Shown here piece by piece: positions 12,055 to 24,922 of a stretch of DNA of 64,000 bases (the first letter of the stretch is position 1; every line of letters starts with the position of its first letter). Both the position numbers and the translations under genes were made by a program. Source of the DNA: Azohydromonas australica DSM 1124 (GTDB lineage: Bacteria > Pseudomonadota > Gammaproteobacteria > Burkholderiales > Burkholderiaceae_C); NCBI RefSeq assembly GCF_000430725.1, contig NZ_AUMO01000031.1:62001-126000 (forward strand), written 5' to 3'. The notes under the pieces are model-generated. The model saw only the letters and a program-made list of their open reading frames with translations, did not search any database and was not told the origin of the DNA.

Positions 12055-13149
12055 CTACATCAGCGCCACGCCCTTGATCTGTGCGAACACCTCGTCGCCT
12101 GGCTTCAGCGCGAGGCTTTCGCAGCTGCGGCGCGTGATGCGCGCCAGCAGCCGCGTGCCGCCCAGGCCGCCGACGGCCAGCTGCAGCAGCGCGGTGCCAC
12201 GGTCGGCCTGCACCTGCTCCACCAGGGCGGGCAGCACGTTGACGATGGTGCTTTCCTGCGGCGGCACGCGCGCCAGGCTCACGTCGCGTGCCAGCACGTG
12301 CGCGCGCACGCGCTGCCCAAGGGCCATGCCCGGCGCCTCGCCCACCCACAGCGCGCCGCTGCTGAAGCCGATGCGCACCAGCCCGTAAGCCTCGTCGCGC
12401 TCCAGCACCTGCGCCTCGATCACCACGCCGGCCTCGTCCGGCGCGCCCGGGACGCCGCGGCGCACCAGCGCCGGCAAATCAGTGCGCGCCATCAGCTCGG
12501 CCAGCGGACCGGCCGCCTGCACACGGCCGCCCTGCAGCAGCACGAGGTGGTCGGCCAGGCGTGCCACCTCGTCCAGCGAGTGCGTGACGTAAAGGATGGG
12601 CAGCGCCATCTCGCGCTGCAGCCGCTCCAGGTAGGGGAGGATCTCCGCCTTGCGCGCCGCGTCCAGCGCCGCCAGCGGCTCGTCCATCAGCAGCGCCTCG
12701 GGCGCCGTGGCCAGCGCCCGCGCGATGGCCACGCGCTGGCGCTCGCCGCCGGAGAGGGTGCCCACGCGGCGGCGCATCAGCGCGCCGATGCCCAGCAGCT
12801 CGATCACCGGCTCCAGCGCCAGGCGCTGCGCCGCGTCGCCGGCGCGCTTGCGTCCGTAGGCGAGGTTCCCTTGCACGTCCAGGTGGGCGAACAGCGCCGA
12901 CTCCTGGATCACGTAGCCCAGCGGGCGCCGGTGCGTGGGCACGAACACGCCGCGCGCGTCGTCCTGCCAAAGCGCCTCGCCCATCGCCACGCGCCCCTGC
13001 GCGCGCTCCAGCCCGGCAATGGCGCGCAGCAGCGTGGTCTTGCCGCAGCCCGAGGGGCCGAACAGCGCCGTGACGCCGCGCGCGGGCAGCTCCAGCGCCA
13101 CCTCCAGCGAGAAGTCGCGGCGCTGCAGCTGCAGCTTGGCCTCGATCAC
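12055..13149 (-). CDS. modC: Molybdate ABC transporter ATP-binding protein
   Basis: A 364-residue ATPase of the molybdate importer. Walker A is GPSGCGKTT (near residues 31-39), the signature motif is [15 protein letters not shown], Walker B is [11 protein letters not shown] and the H-loop is [10 protein letters not shown]-terminal molybdate-binding TOBE domain follows ([12 protein letters not shown] to [10 protein letters not shown]), as in ModC. It starts at GTG 13149, which overlaps the modB stop as GTGA. It is the last gene of modABC and is likely co-regulated with molybdenum demand from the SoeABC enzyme further along. Confidence 0.95.
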   Translation of the reverse strand: MIEAKLQLQRRDFSLEVALELPARGVTALFGPSGCGKTTLLRAIAGLERAQGRVAMGEALWQDDARGVFVPTHRRPLGYVIQESALFAHLDVQGNLAYGRKRAGDAAQRLALEPVIELLGIGALMRRRVGTLSGGERQRVAIARALATAPEALLMDEPLAALDAARKAEILPYLERLQREMALPILYVTHSLDEVARLADHLVLLQGGRVQAAGPLAELMARTDLPALVRRGVPGAPDEAGVVIEAQVLERDEAYGLVRIGFSSGALWVGEAPGMALGQRVRAHVLARDVSLARVPPQESTIVNVLPALVEQVQADRGTALLQLAVGGLGGTRLLARITRRSCESLALKPGDEVFAQIKGVALM

Positions 13150-13826
13150 GGGCGGCCCCCGTCGCGCGGCGCGCGGTTGAGCAGGTACAGCGCCACCAGC
13201 ACCGTGAGCGCGAAGGCCACCATGCCGGCGGCCAGGCGGTGCGCGTCGGCGATCTCGCCGGCCTCCACGTGGTCGTACACGGCCATGGACAGCACCCGCG
13301 TCTGCCCGGGGATGTTGCCGCCGATCATCAGCACCACGCCGAACTCGCCCACCGTGTGCGCGAAGCCCAGCACGCTGGCCGTGAGCAGCCCCGGGCGCGC
13401 CAGCGGCAGCGCCACGGTGAAGAAGCGGTCCAGCGGCCCGGCGCGCAGCGTGGAGGCCGCCTCCAGCGTGCGCTCGGGAATGGCCTCGAAGGCCTGCTGC
13501 AGCGGCTGCACCACGAAGGGCATGGAGTAGATGACCGAGGCCACCACCAGCCCGCCGAAGCTGAAGGGCAGCCGCTGCCAGCCCAGCGCGTCCATCAGCT
13601 GCCCCAGCGGCCCGTTCGGGCCCATGAAGATCAGCAGGTAGAAACCCAGCACCGTGGGCGGCAGCACCAGCGGCATCGCCACCAGCGCCGCCGCGACGGG
13701 CTTCAGGCGCGAGCGCGTGCGCGCCAGCGCCCAGGCCAGCGGGGTACCCACCAGCAGCAGCAGCACCGTGCTCGTGGCCGCCAACGCCGCCGTCAGGCGC
13801 ACGGCGCTCCAGTCGGCCTCGGTCAC
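13146..13826 (-). CDS. modB: Molybdate ABC transporter permease
   Basis: A 226-residue inner-membrane permease with about five or six helices and the binding-protein-dependent transport signature, including the EAAxxxG loop ([16 protein letters not shown]) that contacts Mod[16 protein letters not shown] is typical of ModB. It starts at GTG 13826, overlapping the modA stop (GTGA), and its own stop overlaps the modC start the same way, so the three subunits are translationally coupled. Confidence 0.95.
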   Translation of the reverse strand: MTEADWSAVRLTAALAATSTVLLLLVGTPLAWALARTRSRLKPVAAALVAMPLVLPPTVLGFYLLIFMGPNGPLGQLMDALGWQRLPFSFGGLVVASVIYSMPFVVQPLQQAFEAIPERTLEAASTLRAGPLDRFFTVALPLARPGLLTASVLGFAHTVGEFGVVLMIGGNIPGQTRVLSMAVYDHVEAGEIADAHRLAAGMVAFALTVLVALYLLNRAPRDGGRP

Positions 13827-14635
13827 GGCTTGCCCGGCTTCGCCGGCGCCGCGGCCTCGCCGGGAACGCGGTAGCCCCAGGCGCGGATCTCCGCCTTGGC
13901 CGGCTCGGTCTTCAGGTAGGCGAGCAGGGCGATGGCGGCCGGGCGGTTCTGGCCGGGCTTGAGCAGCACGGCGTCCTGGCGGATCTCCTCGTGCAGGCTC
14001 GCGGGCACGCGCCACCAGGAGCCCGTGGGCGCCTGCCCCGGCACGGAGAGCTGCGACCAGGCGAGGAAGCCCAGCTCGGCGTTGCCCGAGGCCGTGAACT
14101 GTTGTGCCTGGGCGATGGACTCGGCCGTGACCAGCCGCGGCGCTGCCGCCGCTTCGAGCCCGCGCGCGCGCAGCACCTCCAGCGCCGCGCGGCCGTAGGG
14201 CGCGGTCTTGGGATTGGCGATGGCCAGGTGCTTCCAGCGGTCGGAGCCCAGCACGGCGCCCTGGGCGTCCACCAGGCCCGGTTGCGCGCTCCACAGCACC
14301 AGTTCGCCGATGGCGTAGGTGAAGCGGCTGCCGGGCACGGCGCGGCCCTCGGCCTCCAGCTTCGCGGGGGTCTCGTCGTCGGCCGAGAGCAGCAGCTCGA
14401 AGGGCGCGCCGGCGGCGATCTGCGCGTAGAGCTTGCCGGTGCTGGCCGCCGCCGCCTTGAGCTTGTGGCCGGTGCGGGCCTCGAAGCCCTGCGCGATGCG
14501 CGCCAGCGGCGCATTGAAGTTGGCCGCCACCGCCACCAGCACCTCGTCGGCCCGGGCCGCGCCGGTCGCGCCCGCACCCATCAAGCCCAGCAGCAGTGCC
14601 GCCAGCGCCCCTGTCCCCGTCTTCCGTTCCGGCAT
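13823..14635 (-). CDS. modA: Molybdate-binding periplasmic protein
   Basis: A 270-residue periplasmic binding protein. A signal peptide covers about the first 29 residues (hydrophobic [20 protein letters not shown]), then the ModA fold: [20 protein letters not shown], the substrate loop [12 protein letters not shown], and [10 protein letters not shown]. It captures molybdate/tungstate for ModBC. The ATG at 14635 gives the best signal peptide; an earlier in-frame start would place charged residues before it. It is the first gene of modABC and faces the CysB-like regulator gene across an operator-rich gap. Confidence 0.93.
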   Translation of the reverse strand: MPERKTGTGALAALLLGLMGAGATGAARADEVLVAVAANFNAPLARIAQGFEARTGHKLKAAAASTGKLYAQIAAGAPFELLLSADDETPAKLEAEGRAVPGSRFTYAIGELVLWSAQPGLVDAQGAVLGSDRWKHLAIANPKTAPYGRAALEVLRARGLEAAAAPRLVTAESIAQAQQFTASGNAELGFLAWSQLSVPGQAPTGSWWRVPASLHEEIRQDAVLLKPGQNRPAAIALLAYLKTEPAKAEIRAWGYRVPGEAAAPAKPGKP

Positions 14636-14737
14636 GCCATACCCCCTGAAACAGGGCTCCATCATGCGGGAAAACACTGGGGCATCGCGGGATGGTCAGG
14701 GCTTGCGCGACAGCGGGTGGCGTGGAGCGCCGGCCAG

Positions 14738-14828
14738 TTTTCGCATTTCATATGCGAAAACCAAATTTGGATAGCCCGATTTGATCGCTGCAATCGCATA
14801 AACAACTTTGAAAATGCGCCATTCGCAT
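14738..14828. promoter_or_regulatory. Operator cluster between modABC and the CysB-like regulator
   Basis: This AT-rich stretch contains a perfect inverted repeat TTTTCGCAT-N5-ATGCGAAAA (14738-14760), the palindrome CCAAATTTGG (14761-14770), a single TCGCAT copy near 14794-14799, and an everted pair ATGCG-N5-CGCAT (14814-14828) just before the regulator start. The repeated CGCAT half-site with 5-base spacing suggests a dimeric DNA-binding protein, most simply the adjacent LysR-type regulator acting on both divergent units. It does not match the ModE box I know. Confidence 0.55.
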
Positions 14829-14850
14829 CAAAACAAACGGGCTGTTCACC

Positions 14851-15807
14851 GTGAACCTTCAGCAATTGCGCTCCGTGCGCGAAGCCGTGCGCCAGGGCTT
14901 CAACCTCACCGTGGTGGCCGAAGTGCTGCACACCTCGCAGCCCGGCGTGAGCCGCCAGATCCGGGAGCTGGAAGAGGAGATCGGCATCGAGCTCTTCGTG
15001 CGCGTGGGCAAGCGCCTCACGGGGCTGACGCCGCCGGGCGAGATGGTGCTGCCGATGATCGAGCGGCTGCTGCAGGAGGCGCAGAACATCCGTGGCGCCG
15101 GGCAGGAGTTCGCCGCGCAGGGCAAGGGCACGCTGACCATCGCCGCCACGCACTCGCAGGCGCGCTACGCGCTGCCGGCGGCGGTGCGGGACTTCAGCGA
15201 GCGCTACCCCGAGGTGGCGCTGCGGCTCAAGCAGGGCTCGCCGCAGCAAGTGGCGGAGCTGCTGATCGAGGGCGAGGCCGACATCGGCGTGGCCACCGAG
15301 GCGCTGGCGAGCTACCCGGAGCTGGTGGCGCTGCCGTGCTACTCGTGGACCCACGCCGTGATCGTGCCGCCCGGCCATCCGCTGGCGCAGGAGGCGGCGC
15401 AGGGCGCGCTGCTGACGCTGGAGCGGCTGGCGGCCTTCCCCATCGTCACCTACGAGCCCGGCTACACCGGCCGCAGCCACATCGACGAGGCCTTCGAGCG
15501 GCGCGGGCTGAAGTTCGACGTGGTGCTCTCCGCCATGGATGCGGACGTGATCAAGACCTACGTCGAGCTGGGCATGGGCGTGGGGATCATCGCCGCCATC
15601 GCCTGCGACGAGGAGCGCGACCAGCGGCTGACGGTGCTGGACGCGCGCCACCTCTTCGCCACCAACATGACGCGGCTGGCAGTGCGCCGCGGCAGCTTCC
15701 TGCGCGGCTTTGTCTTCGATTTCATCCACTGCTTCGCGCCGCCGCTCAACCGCGAACAGGTCGAGCGCGCGATGGCGGCGGAGCCTTCCGCGCAAGCCGA
15801 GCTGTGA
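14851..15807 (+). CDS. CysB/Cbl-type LysR transcriptional regulator
   Basis: A 318-residue LysR-family regulator of the CysB subfamily. The N-terminal winged helix has the CysB hallmark MNLQQLRSVREAVRQGFNLT and TSQPGVSRQIRELE, and the effector domain contains ATHSQARYALP and the PGYTGRSHID segment typical of CysB/Cbl ligand pockets. CysB-type proteins sense O-acetylserine, sulfate or related sulfur signals and activate cysteine or sulfonate genes. It starts at GTG 14851. Its divergent placement beside modABC and the presence of ssu/soe genes 14 kb away suggest control of sulfonate/sulfite metabolism and its molybdenum supply (inference). Confidence 0.9.
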   Translation: MNLQQLRSVREAVRQGFNLTVVAEVLHTSQPGVSRQIRELEEEIGIELFVRVGKRLTGLTPPGEMVLPMIERLLQEAQNIRGAGQEFAAQGKGTLTIAATHSQARYALPAAVRDFSERYPEVALRLKQGSPQQVAELLIEGEADIGVATEALASYPELVALPCYSWTHAVIVPPGHPLAQEAAQGALLTLERLAAFPIVTYEPGYTGRSHIDEAFERRGLKFDVVLSAMDADVIKTYVELGMGVGIIAAIACDEERDQRLTVLDARHLFATNMTRLAVRRGSFLRGFVFDFIHCFAPPLNREQVERAMAAEPSAQAEL

Positions 15808-15935
15808 AGAACCCCGTGGCGTGAGCGGGCGCTGGCTCACGCCGTGGAATACGGCTTGCCTGAAGCTGCCGGGCTCCGGCTGCCGCTTGGCCGGGACCCG
15901 TGCACGGGCTTGCCCGGTCCGTCCCTCCTTCCGCC

Positions 15936-17780
15936 ATGCCGCGCTCTGCTCCTTCCGGCTTGTCCATTCCTGCAGCGCCCGATGCGCCCGCCGCGCGGCG
16001 GGCGCCTGGCCTGCGCACGCTGCTCACGCTGCTGACCTTCGTGTTGAGCGCGCTGGGAGCGGGCGGGCTTGTGGCGCTGCGCTCGGAGCAGATCGACCGC
16101 GAGGCGCGCGCCGCAGCCGGCGAGCTCAACCTGCAGCAGGCCGTGGGCGTGGCGGCCGCCATCGACACGGACCTGGGGCGCTTCGGCAGCGAGCTGCTGG
16201 CGCAGGCGCAACTGGTCGAGGAAAGCGGCGCCTTGCGCCAGCCCGTGCTGCTGCAGGCGCTCATGAACGGCCTGCAGGCCCAGCCCAGCCATGCCTGGGC
16301 CGGCGTCACGGACGCGCATGGCAAGGTGCTCGCCGCCTCGGCGGGCCGGCTGGTGGGCATGAACGTGGCGGGACGCGAGTGGTGGGGCGCGGCCCAGGAC
16401 CGGCTGCACTACGGCGACGTGCACGAGGCGGAGCTGCTGCAGCGGCTGCTGCCGGCGCTGCAGGCCGGCGAGCCCTGGCGTTTCATCGACCTGTCCGCCC
16501 CGTTGCGCGAGGACGGCCAGCTGGCCGGCGTCGTGGCGGTGCACCTGTCCTGGCCCTGGCTGCGCGAGCGCATCGAGCTGTTCGCCCGGGCCATTCCCAC
16601 GCGCGATGCGCAGCTCTTCATCACCGGCAGCGACGGGCGCCAGCGCCTGGGCCCGGTCGGCGCGCTGGGCGACGCGCTGCCGCTGCACGTGCTGGCCGAG
16701 GAGGTGCCGCGCGGCTGGCGCGTGCAGCGCTGGCCCGACGGGCGCGACTACGTCACGGCCTGGGCCACCAGTCCCGGCAGCACGCCCTTCGCGGGCTTCG
16801 GCTGGGTGACGCTGGTGCGCACGCCGCTGCAGGCGCTGGAGCTCGCCCATGCCGGGCTGCACCACGGCGTCTGGACGGCGGCGGTGCTGACGGTGCTGCT
16901 GGCCACGGCGCTGGCCTGGACCCTGTCCACCTACTTCCTGCGGCTGCTGGCCCGCTTCGTGGAGCGCGTGCATCGCATCGCCGAAGGCGCCGAGGTGCCG
17001 CCGCCGTCGCGGCGGCTGCCGGCCGAGCTGGCCCGCATCGACGAGGTGCTGCAGGCGCTGATGGGGCGGCTGCATGGGCAGGCCTTGCGCGCCGGCGAGG
17101 CCCGGGACGTGTTCCTGGCCCAGATGAACCACGAGGTCCGCACGCCGCTGAACGCCGTCATCGGACTGAGCCGGCTGCTGGGGCAAATGGAGCTGCCGGA
17201 CAAGGCGCTGCGCTACGTGCGCGAGATCGAGCAGGCCGGGCAGCGGCTGCTGGCGCTGGCCACCGGCGCGCTGGAGCGCTCGCACCGTACCGATGGCGGC
17301 GCCCGGCTGCGCCACGAGGTGTTCGAGCTGCCGGCCCTGCTGGACGCCGCGCGCGAGGCCGTGGAGCCGGAAGCCCGCCGCAAGCGCCTGGGCCTGAAGC
17401 TGGACCTCGCGCCGGAGCTGCCGCCGCGGCTGCGCGGCGACGCGTTCCAGCTCCGGCGCCTGCTGCTGGGCCTGCTGGCCCATGCCGTGCGGGTCACCGA
17501 CCACGGCGACGTGAGCCTGCGCGTGCGTCACGTCCCGCTCGCGGCCGGGCAACAGCAGCTGCTGCTGCAGCTCGAAGTACCCGCGGCCGGCGGCCTGGCT
17601 GCCGACAACCCCGCCGCGCAGGCCGATGGCCCGGTCCCGCGGGCGCACGGCGCCTTCGAGCAGGGGCTGGCGCGCGTACGGCGGCTTGCGCGGCTGCTGG
17701 GCGGCACGCTGGCCGTGGAGGACGAGCCCGGCCGCGGTGCCGTGCTCCAGGTCAGCCTGCCCTTCGACGCAGCGGCCTGA
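15936..17780 (+). CDS. Sensor histidine kinase with degenerate ATPase domain
   Basis: A 614-residue membrane protein. A membrane helix near residues 26-48, a periplasmic double-Cache-like sensor (~50-305) and a second helix near 310-335 precede a HisKA domain with an intact H-box (MNHEVRTPLNAVIG, His 399). The ATPase half is decayed: the N-box reads LLGLLAHAVRVTD with both asparagines lost, no DxGxG G1 box is present, and the G2 box is replaced by GLARVRRLARLLGG, although the last strand (GTLAVEDEPGRGAVLQVSLPF) survives. It probably cannot bind ATP and may be phosphorylated or scaffolded by the intact hybrid kinase that begins 2 bases downstream. ATG 15936 is the chosen start; a GTG lies 12 codons upstream. 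Confidence 0.8.
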   Translation: MPRSAPSGLSIPAAPDAPAARRAPGLRTLLTLLTFVLSALGAGGLVALRSEQIDREARAAAGELNLQQAVGVAAAIDTDLGRFGSELLAQAQLVEESGALRQPVLLQALMNGLQAQPSHAWAGVTDAHGKVLAASAGRLVGMNVAGREWWGAAQDRLHYGDVHEAELLQRLLPALQAGEPWRFIDLSAPLREDGQLAGVVAVHLSWPWLRERIELFARAIPTRDAQLFITGSDGRQRLGPVGALGDALPLHVLAEEVPRGWRVQRWPDGRDYVTAWATSPGSTPFAGFGWVTLVRTPLQALELAHAGLHHGVWTAAVLTVLLATALAWTLSTYFLRLLARFVERVHRIAEGAEVPPPSRRLPAELARIDEVLQALMGRLHGQALRAGEARDVFLAQMNHEVRTPLNAVIGLSRLLGQMELPDKALRYVREIEQAGQRLLALATGALERSHRTDGGARLRHEVFELPALLDAAREAVEPEARRKRLGLKLDLAPELPPRLRGDAFQLRRLLLGLLAHAVRVTDHGDVSLRVRHVPLAAGQQQLLLQLEVPAAGGLAADNPAAQADGPVPRAHGAFEQGLARVRRLARLLGGTLAVEDEPGRGAVLQVSLPFDAAA

Positions 17781-17782
17781 GC

Positions 17783-20848
<3,066 letters not shown>

Positions 20849-20869
20849 GCGCGCCCGGCGGCCGGGGAC

Positions 20870-22531
20870 TCAACCGACGCGAAAGGGCAGCTCCACGCTG
20901 AAGACGCTGCCCTGCCCGGGCTGGCTTTGCAGCTGCAAAGTGCCGCCCATCAGGTCCACCAGCCGGCGCACGATCGACAGGCCCAGGCCCGTGCCGCCGA
21001 AGCGCCGCGTCGTGGAGCTGTCGCCCTGGACGAAGGGCTCGAAGATGCGCTGCTGCTGCTCGGCCGCGATGCCGATCCCCGTGTCGGCGACCTCGAAGCG
21101 CAGCCGTATCCACCCGGCCTCGCGGGCCACCACTTCCAGGCGCAGCGTCACCTGGCCGGCCGCCGTGAACTTCACCGCGTTGCCCAGCAGGTTGAGCAGC
21201 ACCTGGCGCAGCCGCAGCGGATCGCCGACCAGCCGCGGCGGCACGCCGGCCGCAACATCCAGCCACAGAGGCAGGCTCTTGGCATCCGCCTGCGTCCGGA
21301 CCATCGCCTGCACGGCATCGAGCAGCGGCATCAGCGCGAACGGCACGTCCTCCAGACGCAATTCGCCGGCCTCGATGCGAGAGAGGTCGAGGACGTCGTT
21401 GGTCAGCGCCAGCAGCTGCTCGCCGGCGTGCTGGATGTGGGTGACGAAGCGCGCCATGTCGGCAGGCATGGCACGCTGGTGCAGCAGGTGGCTCAGGCCG
21501 ATGACGGCGTTGAGCGGGGTGCGGAACTCGTGGCTCATGTTGGCCAGGAACTGCGACTTCACCCGGCTGGCTTCCTCCGCGGAAGCCCTGGCCCTCTCGG
21601 CCGACGCCAGGGCCGCCTCCGCCGCGTTGCGCGCCGCCTGCAGCTCCAGGATCGACTTGCGGCGCTGGCAGGCCTGGCCGGCCAGCACCAGCCCGGTCAG
21701 CGCCGCAGCCATGATGAAGGACTGCGTCAGGAGCTGGCGGGTTTCCAGCGACGGGTCGCTGGCGAAGGAGCCATATCCATGCTGGGTGTAAAGCACGGCC
21801 TGGAGGGTCACCAGGAAATTCGCGAAAACGATGGTCAGGAATTCACCGCGCAGCGCGATCCAGATCAGTACGGGTAATAAGAAGAATTCGTTGGGATAAG
21901 GCGGTAGCCACACAACGTGTCCACCCAGCAGCAGCACGCACAGCATGAGAATGATTTCCGCCAGGCCCGCGGGGGGATCGTCCTGCACAGCGGCGCGCTG
22001 TTTCCTGAAAAGGAACAGCACCAAGGGTGTGAAAATCAGCACGCCGACCGCATCGCCCGTCCACCAGAGTTTCCAGGCGCTCAGCAGCGGTTGCCCGGTG
22101 TGGAAACTCATGGCCGTGCCGCCCACGGCGGTACTCAGCAGCGGGCTTGCCAAGGCCGCCAGCAGCGTGAAGGCGAACACCGAGGCCGTGCCCTCCAGCC
22201 TGAAATCGCTCCCGGTCCATCGCCGCAGGAGGTACGCGCCCGCGGCCGCCTCCAGCGTGTTTCCCACCGCGATGGCGACGCTCAGCCCAGCCGGAAAGCC
22301 GAAGATCAGGAAGCTGGCAACGAAGTCGGTAACCGCGCCGACCACGATGAACCAGGGCCGCCGCGAATTGGCGCACAGCAGCAGTGCTGCCAGGAACAGC
22401 CCGCTTGGCGGCCACAGCGCGGCTCCCAGGTCCGGCGCGATGAAGAGCGCCTGCCCTCCCCAGGCGCCCAGCAGGTAAGTCGCGACGAAAACAGACAACC
22501 AAACCAAACTCCTGGCTACCCTCATATTCAT
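20870..22531 (-). CDS. MASE1-domain sensor histidine kinase
   Basis: A 553-residue kinase. The N-terminal ~285 residues form a MASE1 membrane domain (about eight helices; GAALWPPSGLFLAALLL, GNTLEAAAGAYLLRRW, WWTGDAVGVLIFTPLVL are diagnostic). A short coiled coil leads into HisKA with His 334 (MSHEFRTPLNAVIG) and an intact HATPase ([28 protein letters not shown]). No receiver domain is fused, so it needs an external response regulator, which is not adjacent. MASE1 ligands are mostly unknown. It converges on the Cache hybrid kinase with a 21-base gap. Confidence 0.9.
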   Translation of the reverse strand: MNMRVARSLVWLSVFVATYLLGAWGGQALFIAPDLGAALWPPSGLFLAALLLCANSRRPWFIVVGAVTDFVASFLIFGFPAGLSVAIAVGNTLEAAAGAYLLRRWTGSDFRLEGTASVFAFTLLAALASPLLSTAVGGTAMSFHTGQPLLSAWKLWWTGDAVGVLIFTPLVLFLFRKQRAAVQDDPPAGLAEIILMLCVLLLGGHVVWLPPYPNEFFLLPVLIWIALRGEFLTIVFANFLVTLQAVLYTQHGYGSFASDPSLETRQLLTQSFIMAAALTGLVLAGQACQRRKSILELQAARNAAEAALASAERARASAEEASRVKSQFLANMSHEFRTPLNAVIGLSHLLHQRAMPADMARFVTHIQHAGEQLLALTNDVLDLSRIEAGELRLEDVPFALMPLLDAVQAMVRTQADAKSLPLWLDVAAGVPPRLVGDPLRLRQVLLNLLGNAVKFTAAGQVTLRLEVVAREAGWIRLRFEVADTGIGIAAEQQQRIFEPFVQGDSSTTRRFGGTGLGLSIVRRLVDLMGGTLQLQSQPGQGSVFSVELPFRVG

Positions 22532-23019
22532 GATGCTCGTCTACTGGAAATACTGAGCATGCGATTCCTTTGTCATGCCTCGGCAGAAATACGGTGAGGT
22601 CTAGACTGTTTTCAGGACTGGATCCTTGGCAACCTGACTTGCCGGGGGGTCCATGTGCCTGTAGATGGCCGCGACCTTCCCGATTCGATGGCTTCGGAAT
22701 CGGTAGTCAATGGCGGTTGAATTTCCTCCCGCTGACTCCAGGCACGCGTCGGCGGGCAGGCGCGCGCTGCGCGGCACTGTACAGGTCGGCCATCGGGAGG
22801 CGTTGTCGTGGCCAGCCGAAAACTTGCTGCTGGTGCAGATGTTTGTCTGCGGCCGAGGCGCCGGCGCACGGTTCTGTGTCCGGAATGTGAAGTCTCGCGT
22901 CGACAACCCTTGCGCGGGGTCAATGTCTGGCGCCGTTGGCCGATGCAGGCGTTCGCGGGCGCCTCTCGCCGGACGCTGCCTGCAAACATCAACAACAACG
23001 GAGCAAGGCCTCATCAATC
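22532..23019. other. Intergenic region without a recognisable gene
   Basis: About 490 bases between the divergent MASE1 kinase and the second chemoreceptor. Short open frames exist on both strands but none has recognisable protein character or a plausible start signal. Base composition is lower in GC than in the neighbours. A GGAG/AAGG ribosome-binding site for the chemoreceptor lies at about 23000-23008. No riboswitch, tRNA or repeat was recognised. Confidence 0.5.
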
Positions 23020-24768
23020 ATGGAATCACTCAATCGCTGGCGTATCGGACCCCGTCTTGGAACCGGTTTCGGCCTGGTCCTGGCCTTGTTTTGCGCCATG
23101 GCTGCGGTGGCCCTGGTGGAGATATCCACGCTGGCCGGCATCTCCGGCTACTACGCAGAGAACCTGGTGCCCTCGTTCGAGACCGAGCACCAGATCGCCA
23201 TGGCGCTGAGCGCCATGCGCCGTTTCGAGTCGCAGCACATCATGGTCAACACCCCGGCGGAGATGGACGACATGGAGCAGCGCGTCGGCGAGCAGCAGAA
23301 GGTTGCGGCACAGGCGCTGGAGCACTACGAGAAGGCGCTGCTGTCCGACGATGAGGACCGGCGCCTGCTGGGCGCAGTGCGCGCCGCAGTCGCGGCGTAC
23401 TACACCCAGTGGGAGCAGATACGCAGCGTGTCGCGCAGTACGGTCGAGAACCCGGCGGCGCTGGAGAAGGCCCAGAAGATGCTTTTCGGCCCTTCGCGCG
23501 AGGCCTACCACAACCTCGACGTGGCGCTGCAGCAATGGTGGGCGCACAACACCCAGCTGGCGGTTCAGCAGAAGGACATGGCGGCTGCCACCGAGCGGCA
23601 GGGACGCGCAGTGCTGCTCGGCTGCGCCGTGCTGGCGTTGGCGCTGGGCAGCGCGGCGGCGCTGCTGATCACGCGCTCCATCACCAAGCCCCTGACGCGT
23701 GCGGTGGAAACCGCCGAAGCCGTGGCCGACGGCGATCTCTCCACGCGCGTGGAGGTGCAGGGCAACGACGAGGCCGCGCGGCTGCTGCAGGCGCTGGCAC
23801 GCATGAACCAGCGCCTGTCGGAGCTGGTGCGCCAGGTGCGCAGCGGCTCGGACTCCATCGCCACCGGCAGCCGCGAGGTGGCCGCGGGCAGCACCGACCT
23901 GTCGCAGCGCACCGAGAAGCAGGCCGCCAGCCTGGAAGAGACGGCGGCGTCCATGGAGCAGCTCAACGTCACCGTCAAGCACAACGCCGATACGGCGCAG
24001 CAGGCCTCGCAGATGGCCTCGGCGGCCAGCGAGGCCGCGCGCAAGGGCGGCGGGGTGGTCTCGCAGGTGGTTTCCACGATGGAGGAGATCAGTGCCAGCT
24101 CCCGCAAGATCGAGGACATCATCGGCGTGATCGACGGCATCGCGTTCCAGACCAACATCCTGGCGCTCAACGCCGCGGTCGAAGCCGCGCGTGCGGGCGA
24201 GCAGGGCCGCGGCTTCGCGGTGGTGGCCGGCGAGGTGCGCAACCTGGCGCAGCGCAGCGCCGGGGCGGCCCGGGAGATCAAGACGCTCATCGCCGACAGC
24301 GTGAGCAAGGTCCAGACGGGCTCCGAACTCGTGGGCGATGCCGGCGCGACGATGCAGGACCTGGTGCGCCAGGTCCAGCGCGTGTCGGACCTGCTGGGCG
24401 AGATCAGCTCCGCTTCCGTTGAACAGACCAGCGGCATCACGCAGGTCAGCCAGGCGGTGTCGCAACTCGATGAGGTGACGCAGCAGAACGCCGCGCTGGT
24501 GGAGCAGAGCACGGCCGCGGCCGGCAGCCTGAACCAGCAGGCGCAGCGCCTGGCGGAGCTGGTGCGCACCTTCAGGCTCGATCACGAGGCGGCGCCGCCG
24601 CGGGCGCCCGCATTCGCGCCCGCGCCCGCCGCTGCGGTGCTGGCGCAGCGCACCCTCACGCAGGCCCGCGCCGGCAGCCGCGCCGTCCCGGCGCAGCGCG
24701 TCCCGGCAGCGCCGCCCGCGCCTGCGGCCGTGGCTGCGAACAATCAGGACGAGTGGACTTCGTTCTGA
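23020..24768 (+). CDS. Methyl-accepting chemotaxis protein with CheR-tether tail
   Basis: A 582-residue chemoreceptor. A membrane helix (~10-33), a periplasmic helical-bundle ligand domain, and a second helix near 192-212 ([20 protein letters not shown]) lead into HAMP and the signalling hairpin with the conserved tip [21 protein letters not shown]. The Pro/Ala-rich linker ends in DEWTSF, again a CheR-binding xWxxF tail, matching the first chemoreceptor. The signalling region closely resembles that receptor, but the sensor domains differ, so the ligands are probably different. The ATG at 23020 follows a GGAG site. It converges on the hydrolase region. Confidence 0.92.
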   Translation: MESLNRWRIGPRLGTGFGLVLALFCAMAAVALVEISTLAGISGYYAENLVPSFETEHQIAMALSAMRRFESQHIMVNTPAEMDDMEQRVGEQQKVAAQALEHYEKALLSDDEDRRLLGAVRAAVAAYYTQWEQIRSVSRSTVENPAALEKAQKMLFGPSREAYHNLDVALQQWWAHNTQLAVQQKDMAAATERQGRAVLLGCAVLALALGSAAALLITRSITKPLTRAVETAEAVADGDLSTRVEVQGNDEAARLLQALARMNQRLSELVRQVRSGSDSIATGSREVAAGSTDLSQRTEKQAASLEETAASMEQLNVTVKHNADTAQQASQMASAASEAARKGGGVVSQVVSTMEEISASSRKIEDIIGVIDGIAFQTNILALNAAVEAARAGEQGRGFAVVAGEVRNLAQRSAGAAREIKTLIADSVSKVQTGSELVGDAGATMQDLVRQVQRVSDLLGEISSASVEQTSGITQVSQAVSQLDEVTQQNAALVEQSTAAAGSLNQQAQRLAELVRTFRLDHEAAPPRAPAFAPAPAAAVLAQRTLTQARAGSRAVPAQRVPAAPPAPAAVAANNQDEWTSF

Positions 24769-24783
24769 GCCCGCCGCCGCGCC

Positions 24784-24922
24784 TCAGAGGTAGCTCTCCT
24801 GCTCCTTCCGCGGCGCGCGCCACTGCCGCGTCAGCGCGTCCTTGAGCGCCAGCCGCATCGGCGAGTAGCGGCGGTTGACGTGGTGGGAGCGGTCCGCGCC
24901 CAGGCCGGGGATCGCCGCCGCC
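24784..24922 (-). other. Unassigned short reading frame or gene remnant
   Basis: On the minus strand an open frame ends at 24784 and reads through a basic, protein-like segment (IPGLGADRSHHVNRRYSP then MRLALKDALTRQWR) immediately downstream of the hydrolase stop. The only ATG in it (24858) would give 24 residues. It may be the tail of a degraded gene or a small peptide; I do not recognise a family. Codon positions look coding-like but the case is weak. Confidence 0.25.

Noticed and set aside
14636..14737. Molybdenum-cofactor riboswitch or ModE box before modA
   Set aside because: No sequence resembling the known Moco RNA motif or ModE palindrome could be found; only the CGCAT repeats are evident.
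15710..17782. In-frame upstream extension of the hybrid kinase
   Set aside because: The extension is Ala/Arg/Gly-rich and overlaps the degenerate kinase in another frame; the real start is the ATG at 17783.
22601..23017. Minus-strand open frame in the kinase/chemoreceptor gap
   Set aside because: No recognisable domain, no ribosome-binding site, and composition unlike the surrounding genes.
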